DNA from: Podochytrium sp. JEL0797
Taxonomy: Eukaryota; Chytridiomycota; Chytridiomycetes; Chytridiales; Chytriomycetaceae
DNA: 22,399 nucleotides
NCBI GenBank assembly: GCA_027596195.1
Contig: JADGJG010000368.1
Coordinates: forward strand, 1 to 22,399
Direction: 5' to 3'
Shown here: piece by piece, positions 17,943 to 22,399 of the stretch
Layout of the letters: each line of letters begins with the position of its first letter
Numbering within the stretch: position 1 is the stretch's first letter
Notes under the pieces: generated by a model
Seen by the model: only the letters and a program-made list of their open reading frames with translations
Told to the model about the DNA's origin: nothing
Database searches by the model: none
Translations under genes and position numbers: made by a program

Positions 17943-20646
17943 TCACACCCCTCTCGCCCTCTCCACAAACCTCTTCACCTTCTCCTCATCCTTCACCCCC
18001 TTCTCCCTCTCCACCCCCGAACACACATCCACACAAACAGGCCCCATCTCCCCAACCGCCGTTGCAACACTCTCCGCATCCAACCCGCCCGCCACCCAAA
18101 TCGGAACCCCACACACGGAAACAATCTCTCTCGCGATTGACCAGTTGAATACGGTTCCGGATCCGCCTTGTTGCGTGGCTCCCTTTACGCCCGTGTCGAG
18201 GAGTGCGGCGAGGAGGTGGCCTGTTCCGCGGTCGAGTTGGGATACGATGTCTGCGGCTGTGTCGTTTTCGTGGACATGGAACGCTTTGATGACGGGCACG
18301 CAGATGAGTGGGGCAATAAGGTGAGGGTCTTCGGAGCCATGGAGTTGAACGAGGTCGAGTCCTGTCTCACGCACGATGCGGTTGATTTCTTCGAAGGGTG
18401 TGTTGGAGAAGACACCGATAAAGAGTGGGTGCGGGGGGAGGTGGGTAAGGAGGTGGGTTGTGGCGCGGGTGTACCATTCGTGGGTGGAGCAGAGTGGGGG
18501 GCAGGGGGGGAGGGTGAGTTTGGGGCGTGGGGTGGAGGTGGGGGTAAGGGCTGTGATGATGGATTTGGCGAGAGTTGGGGTGACTTGGCGCGGGGAGGGG
18601 GCGAAAATGAGGCCGAGGAATGTGGCGCCGGAGGAGGCGGCGGTTTGCGCGTCGCGAAGGTTTGTGATGCCGCAGATTTTGACGAGGGTTTTGGCGGGGT
18701 TGGTGGTGGTTGAGGGTGGAGTGGTGTCCATTGGGGTGGGGAGGCCGATGAGGGAGCGGATGAAGGCGCGTTTGTCGGTGGATTTCATTAGGTGTTCGCC
18801 AATGAGGATTCCGGCGGCTCCACTCGCAACGTATTTCTCAACTAAAACGACGAAACAGAATCGGAAATGAGGAAAGGGTGGAATCTGGGATTCGCAAACG
18901 AAATGAACTCACCATCCGCACGCCCAGTAATCCCACTCAACGCAATCAAAATCGTGTCCTTCGGAACCATCCCTGCCAAATCCGACGTTCGCGACATGTC
19001 GACCGTAAAAGTGTGCAGATCGCGATTATTGACTCCAATGACTTTGGCTCCGTGATCCACCGCGATTCGCATCTCCTCCTGGTTCGCCACTTCCACAAGT
19101 GGTTCCATTCCCAAAGAACGAGAAACGGCAATCAGATTCGAAAGCACGCCGTCTTCAAGAAGGATCGCGACAATCAAAAGGACCGTGTCGGCCCCGGCCA
19201 AACGCGCTTCATAGATTTGATACGCGTCCACGACAAAGTCTTTGCGCAGGATGGCGGGGCGGTTCTCAACCGAGTCCACGGCCTTGCGCGCCAACTTCAA
19301 GTCCTCGAGCGTGCCTTTGAACCACGTGGGTTCCGTCAAAACGGAGATGGCGGCCGCGCCCGAAGTCGCGTACAAAAGGGCTTGCGAGGGAGCATTCGTG
19401 TCCATTCCGATGGGACCTTTGGAAGGAGACGCGCGTTTGATTTCGGCAAGAACGGCCACCTGGGGAGATTCGGCACGCAAGCGTTGGGCAAAGTCGATTT
19501 GGGGTGGAGCAAGGCCAAGCGCGAGAGCGGATTGGAGGTCTTGGAGGGAATGGCCGGGTAGCTTGATGGTTTCTTCAACGTCCTGCATTCTGCGTTCGGC
19601 AATCGTTTCGAGGATCGTCTTTTCGGCGGTCGAAGGGCGGCGTGGGGTGGAAGCGAGTTCGGACGTGTCGTGGCCTGTGGAATTCATTTTGGAGATTTTA
19701 GAGAGGGGGATTCCGGCGCCAACGACGCCGTTGGTGCGTTTGCGGTCGTTCTTTGGGGTTGGAATGTAGATGGGTCTGATGTGGGAGTGTCGGCAGAGTG
19801 ATGGATTAGGACGGCAATAGACTTGTCGAATACAATAGGAATCGTACCTCTCAACCAAGTTTTCCCAAAGACCGCCTTCCCAGCTCAAAAAGTTGGCAAT
19901 CAAACGCGTTCCTTCCTCGCTGGCGATGGATTCCGGGTGAAACTGAACTCCCTCCATCACAAACTTCTTGTGACGCACACCCATCACTACACCAGAAGGA
20001 GTCGTGCTCGTGATTTCGAGGCAGTCGGGGAGCGTAGTTTTGTCGCCTGTTTTGAGTAATCAGAGTTGAGGATTTTGAATGACGTCACGTGCGAAACCAA
20101 GACTTCCATACCGGCCAGCGAATGGTAACGCGTGACTTCGATGCCTTGGCTCACGCCCTTGTAGAGACCCTTTCCGTCATGCGTCACCGGGGACGTTTTG
20201 CCGTGGACAATCTCGCCCGCGTATTTCACAGTTCCGCCGTACACTTCAAACATGGATTGCTCGCCGAGACACACGCCGAGGATCGGGAGCTTTCCGCCAA
20301 AGTGTCTGATCACATCCATCGAGATTCCGGCATCGCGCGGGTGGCCAGGTCCTGGTGATCGAAAAAACGGCGGTTTAGATAAGGAAGGGAGGGTGAGGAT
20401 TCGAGGCACATGCATGTGAACAAGTGCAACAGGAGAGGATATAGCAATGGATTTGAAGCAATGGGACCAAGTACCTGGCGAAACGACAATGTTCTTTGGG
20501 TTCATTCGCTCAAGCTCGGCAATGGTGATCTCGTCGTTGCGGAACACTTCGACATCTGCGCCGAGGGTGGACAGCACGCCGTAGATGTTCCAGGTGAAGG
20601 AGTCGTAGTTGTCGATCATGACGGTCTTGCCAATAAGTAGAGCCAT
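17943..20646 (-). CDS. trpC: Trifunctional tryptophan enzyme: anthranilate synthase GATase / IGPS / PRAI, five exons
   Basis: Catalyses three steps of tryptophan synthesis. Exons in coding order: 20646-20475, 20351-20112, 20046-19848, 19775-18913, 18841-17943; 790 aa, phases consistent. The glutamine amidotransferase (about 1-205) feeds ammonia to anthranilate synthase component [17 protein letters not shown], nucleophile Cys85 in GVCLGEQSM, His174/Glu176 in VQFHPES. Indole-3-glycerol-phosphate synthase (about 235-515) has [41 protein letters not shown] and [10 protein letters not shown]. Phosphoribosylanthranilate isomerase (about 544-790) has [14 protein letters not shown] with Cys548, [29 protein letters not shown] and [11 protein letters not shown]. 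The G-C-F order is the usual filamentous-fungal arrangement. Two introns (123 nt and 72 nt) are multiples of three without stops; splicing is chosen because it rebuilds SPGPGHP and a normal linker. Confidence 0.97.
20080..20091. promoter_or_regulatory. Overlapping TGACGTCA and CACGTG palindromes in trpC intron 2
   Basis: TGACGTCA (20080-20087, CRE-type bZIP site) overlaps CACGTG (20086-20091, E-box) inside the 65-nt second intron (20111-20047) of trpC. Both are recognised factor motifs, and bZIP factors control amino-acid biosynthesis in fungi, although the classic Gcn4 site is TGACTCA. Function here is speculative. Confidence 0.25.
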
Positions 20647-20715
20647 TGTGGGTTGAGGAGAAGTGTGGTGAGGATTCGAAAAAGTTTTCTGAAATGCCCC
20701 CAACCCAGGCCCTAA

Positions 20716-21580
20716 TATCTAGTAGCCCTCCTCGCTGAAGTCGTGGGCAGATTCGAATCCTCGACTGGTCTTGGCGGCACCAAAGAGTTTGCACTCCAAG
20801 CGCTCTATTTGAGCGAGGACTCTCTTTCGGCCGAGCAGCTTTCTTCCATCAAGAAAACCGCCGTACATCCGTGGCGCTGCGTTCACTATTCTGGCACAGA
20901 ACGCACCAACGACTGTCATCGCTGTCAAACGCTGCGCAAGCTATTTCCATGTTCGAATCATTGTCTCCCTCTCAGTTGGAAGACGAAGTCTGGTCCCTCT
21001 CACAGCCCGACATCGACTACAAACTCACGACGATCCGCGAAAATCTGTCTTTGCCTTACAATTGGCTTTCCCTCGTTAAGGGGCAGTCTGAAGAGATTCG
21101 CTTGGCCGCCACGGAATCTAGAAGCACCGTTGACTTCCGTGAACTGATTCCTTCGAACCCAGATCAACATCTGTCTTCTGAATTACGTACGCGTATCGTG
21201 GAAGCATGCATGATAAGATTCATTCGTACAGAATGCGAATGCTGTCGCGACGAAACAAAAGAGTCTGACTAACCAAAAAGTGTGCTGGCTGCGAGTCCGT
21301 ATACTACTGCTCACGCGAATGTCAAACCCGCGATTGGAAGCAACGCCACAAGTCTATCTGCAGACCGCTGGATGACTTGAGAACGGGCGATCTCGTCGTA
21401 CTCCAGCGATTACTTAATAACAGATTGAATGGTGACTGTCGGCAGATTGAACGATACTATGAGAGTAAAGGGAGGTGGATTGTGACGTGGATTGGTGGGT
21501 GAAACCCGGAGCTGATCAAGCCTGAAAACCTCAAGCGTATATTGACTTGTGAAGAATTATCGGCGATTCTTAACAAATAA
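20716..21580 (+). pseudogene. MYND zinc-finger protein 4, broken by frameshifts and a stop
   Basis: The family reading begins VALLAEVVGRFESSTGLGG and TKEFALQALYLSEDSLSAEQ up to SSIKKTA. There about 20 nt matching DDLDEHP are missing, and the frame shifts to YIRGAAFTILAQNAPTTVIA. It shifts again to AQAISMFESLSPSQLEDEVW and [16 protein letters not shown], ending at TAA (about 21270). A third shift gives the finger [32 protein letters not shown], then [31 protein letters not shown] and IVTWIGG, an in-frame TGA at about 21500, and PELIKPENLKRILTCEELSA to 21580. Two or three frameshifts plus a nonsense codon make this a pseudogene. It is divergent from trpC, whose ATG is only about 70 bp away. Confidence 0.8.
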
Positions 21581-21681
21581 ACTGAATTGGAAACTGAAAG
21601 CAGAGGTTGAAAGGAGTTGATATGAGTCGGAAGACGGTTACCTCGGTTTCGAAATTCGAACAAAAAACGCATCGATCAAAC

Positions 21682-21999
21682 ATGGACACTTTTTCGCTCA
21701 ACGAGGCAGCGACTTCTGCGTTTTCGCATTCTCTGCGCAGCGTTTCCCTCGAAAGCGAGTCGCTCAAAGAAGGCTTCGATCTCATTGCGCAGCTCAACGA
21801 GGCATCGCGTGACCGGATTTCTTTGCTGTGCGATGCGGAAGAGGATCGCAGAGAAGCGCGCGGAATCGATTCGAATGGCATTATGGAGGCCAATGAAAAG
21901 GTTGCGCGTCTAGAGAGAATTGTGGAGGGAATCGAGAAAATGGCAAAAGAATTGGACGAGTATTCGAGGCGGGTGGAGGAGTCGGTGAAAGGGAAATAA
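21682..21999 (+). CDS. Small coiled-coil protein, BLOC-1 subunit 2-like
   Basis: An intact 105-aa ORF starting at caaacATGG (an in-frame ATG at 21622 would add 20 residues). Almost the whole protein is predicted coiled coil: SHSLRSVSLESESLKEGFDL, IAQLNEASRDRISLLCDAEE, EANEKVARLERIVEGIEKM. The C-terminal AKELDEYSRRVEES resembles the KLDAYSKKLE signature ending BLOC-1 subunit 2 and related short BLOC-1/BORC coiled-coil subunits, and the length is close to that family. That assignment rests on recall of a short motif, so it is tentative. A generic coiled-coil protein, for example a kinetochore or tethering factor, is the alternative. No splice sites are needed. Confidence 0.55.
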   Translation: MDTFSLNEAATSAFSHSLRSVSLESESLKEGFDLIAQLNEASRDRISLLCDAEEDRREARGIDSNGIMEANEKVARLERIVEGIEKMAKELDEYSRRVEESVKGK

Positions 22000-22105
22000 A
22001 TGCATATCTATTAATCGTTTACTATACCTATTATTCCTCGGTTTGGTTCCCTAAACGAAGCGAATCGCTTCATCTGATTTGCGCAGTGTCAAAACATATC
22101 CTGCC

Positions 22106-22399
22106 ATGCCCCCAAAGAAGAAGAAGCCCAGCCAGAGCATCCGTGGCTTTGCCACCACTTCCATGCCCAGCAAACCTCCTCCGAAACCTCTCATTGAAGT
22201 CGAACAACCCGAAGATCCTGTACGGCCTATGACTGAAACGAAACTCGAATCGCCCCAACTCCTTCAGCCGGTTCCCGTTGACGCTGTTTGCAAACCATGC
22301 CGGTCTGCCAACTCGGCTCTCTTGGCCACCGCCAGACTGAAGGCCGAATCAGACTCCCGCGCCAGTTTGGTCAAGGCGGCGGAAATCGAAGCCGATCCC
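22106..22399 (+). CDS. N-terminus of a probable DExH-box RNA helicase (partial at window end)
   Basis: The ATG at 22106 opens a frame with no stop to the window edge (98 codons). The start MPPKKKKPSQSIRGFATTSM followed by PSKPPPKPL resembles the K-rich, RGFATTS-containing N-termini I associate with fungal DHX29/DHX57-like (YLR419W-type) helicases. The rest (PVPVDAVCKPCRSAN, ARLKAESDSRASLVKAAEIE) is a low-complexity to helical lead-in. No helicase motif lies within the window, so the call depends on the short N-terminal signature only. Confidence 0.5.
   Translation, partial: MPPKKKKPSQSIRGFATTSMPSKPPPKPLIEVEQPEDPVRPMTETKLESPQLLQPVPVDAVCKPCRSANSALLATARLKAESDSRASLVKAAEIEADP

Noticed and set aside
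18168..18870. Plus-strand Gly/Glu-rich ORFs
   Set aside because: These lie opposite the PRAI domain of trpC, which is certain from its motifs. The GC-rich, stop-poor antisense strand explains them.
20743..20765. tRNA T-loop-like sequence gattcgaatcc
   Set aside because: No acceptor stem, D-arm or anticodon arm can be fitted around it, and it is coding-like MYND-family sequence.

Overview
The window looks like nuclear DNA of a compact fungal genome, most probably a chytrid-type (zoosporic) fungus. Genes are close together on both strands, introns are short (about 40-125 nt) with GT...AG ends, and the recognisable products are eukaryotic and fungal: gamma-tubulin complex protein 4 (GCP4), the replication licensing factor Cdt1, a trifunctional anthranilate synthase II / IGPS / PRAI tryptophan enzyme, an F-box/ankyrin protein, and the start of what looks like a DExH RNA helicase. 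The assignment to chytrids is an inference from gene content and style; no marker gene proves it.

Layout. 1-536: direct repeats and a decayed copy of the tail of the next gene. 537-1637 (-): two-exon putative membrane protein ending in a poly-Gln/low-complexity tail. 1979-3601 (-): secreted Cys-rich protein with a Ser/Thr linker and an Ala/Glu repeat tail. 3602-5161: gene-poor stretch with two decayed coding fragments. 5162-8138 (-): GCP4 in eight exons; its two large introns (378 and 406 nt) hold GC-rich repeats, a CA-rich microsatellite and a 135-bp identical copy of an exon piece of the secreted-protein gene. 8139-8405 (-): relic of a MYND-family gene directly abutting the GCP4 start. 8779-9843 (+): F-box/ankyrin protein. 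10207-10791 (+): MYND gene 1. 10837-12906 (+): CDT1 in six exons. 13128-13997 (+): MYND gene 2. 14619-15440 (+): two-exon polytopic membrane protein. 15583-16370 (-): two-exon secreted protein. 16604-17551 (+): MYND gene 3 with an in-frame stop. 17611-17760 (+): partial MYND copy. 17943-20646 (-): trpC in five exons. 20716-21580 (+): MYND gene 4, clearly broken. 21682-21999 (+): small coiled-coil protein resembling BLOC-1 subunit 2. 22106-22399 (+): 5' end of a helicase gene running off the window.

The housekeeping genes (GCP4, CDT1, trpC) are unrelated in pathway. What ties the window together is a dispersed MYND-finger family: six copies or fragments lie between these genes. Their shared architecture is an N-terminal helical region, a MYND zinc finger, and a C-terminal domain with a conserved LNG ... 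KGRW.VTW ... KPEN..RVLT.EE pattern. They range from apparently intact to heavily decayed. This birth-and-death family, and the repeat-laden introns of GCP4 with their captured exon fragment, are the most unusual things here.
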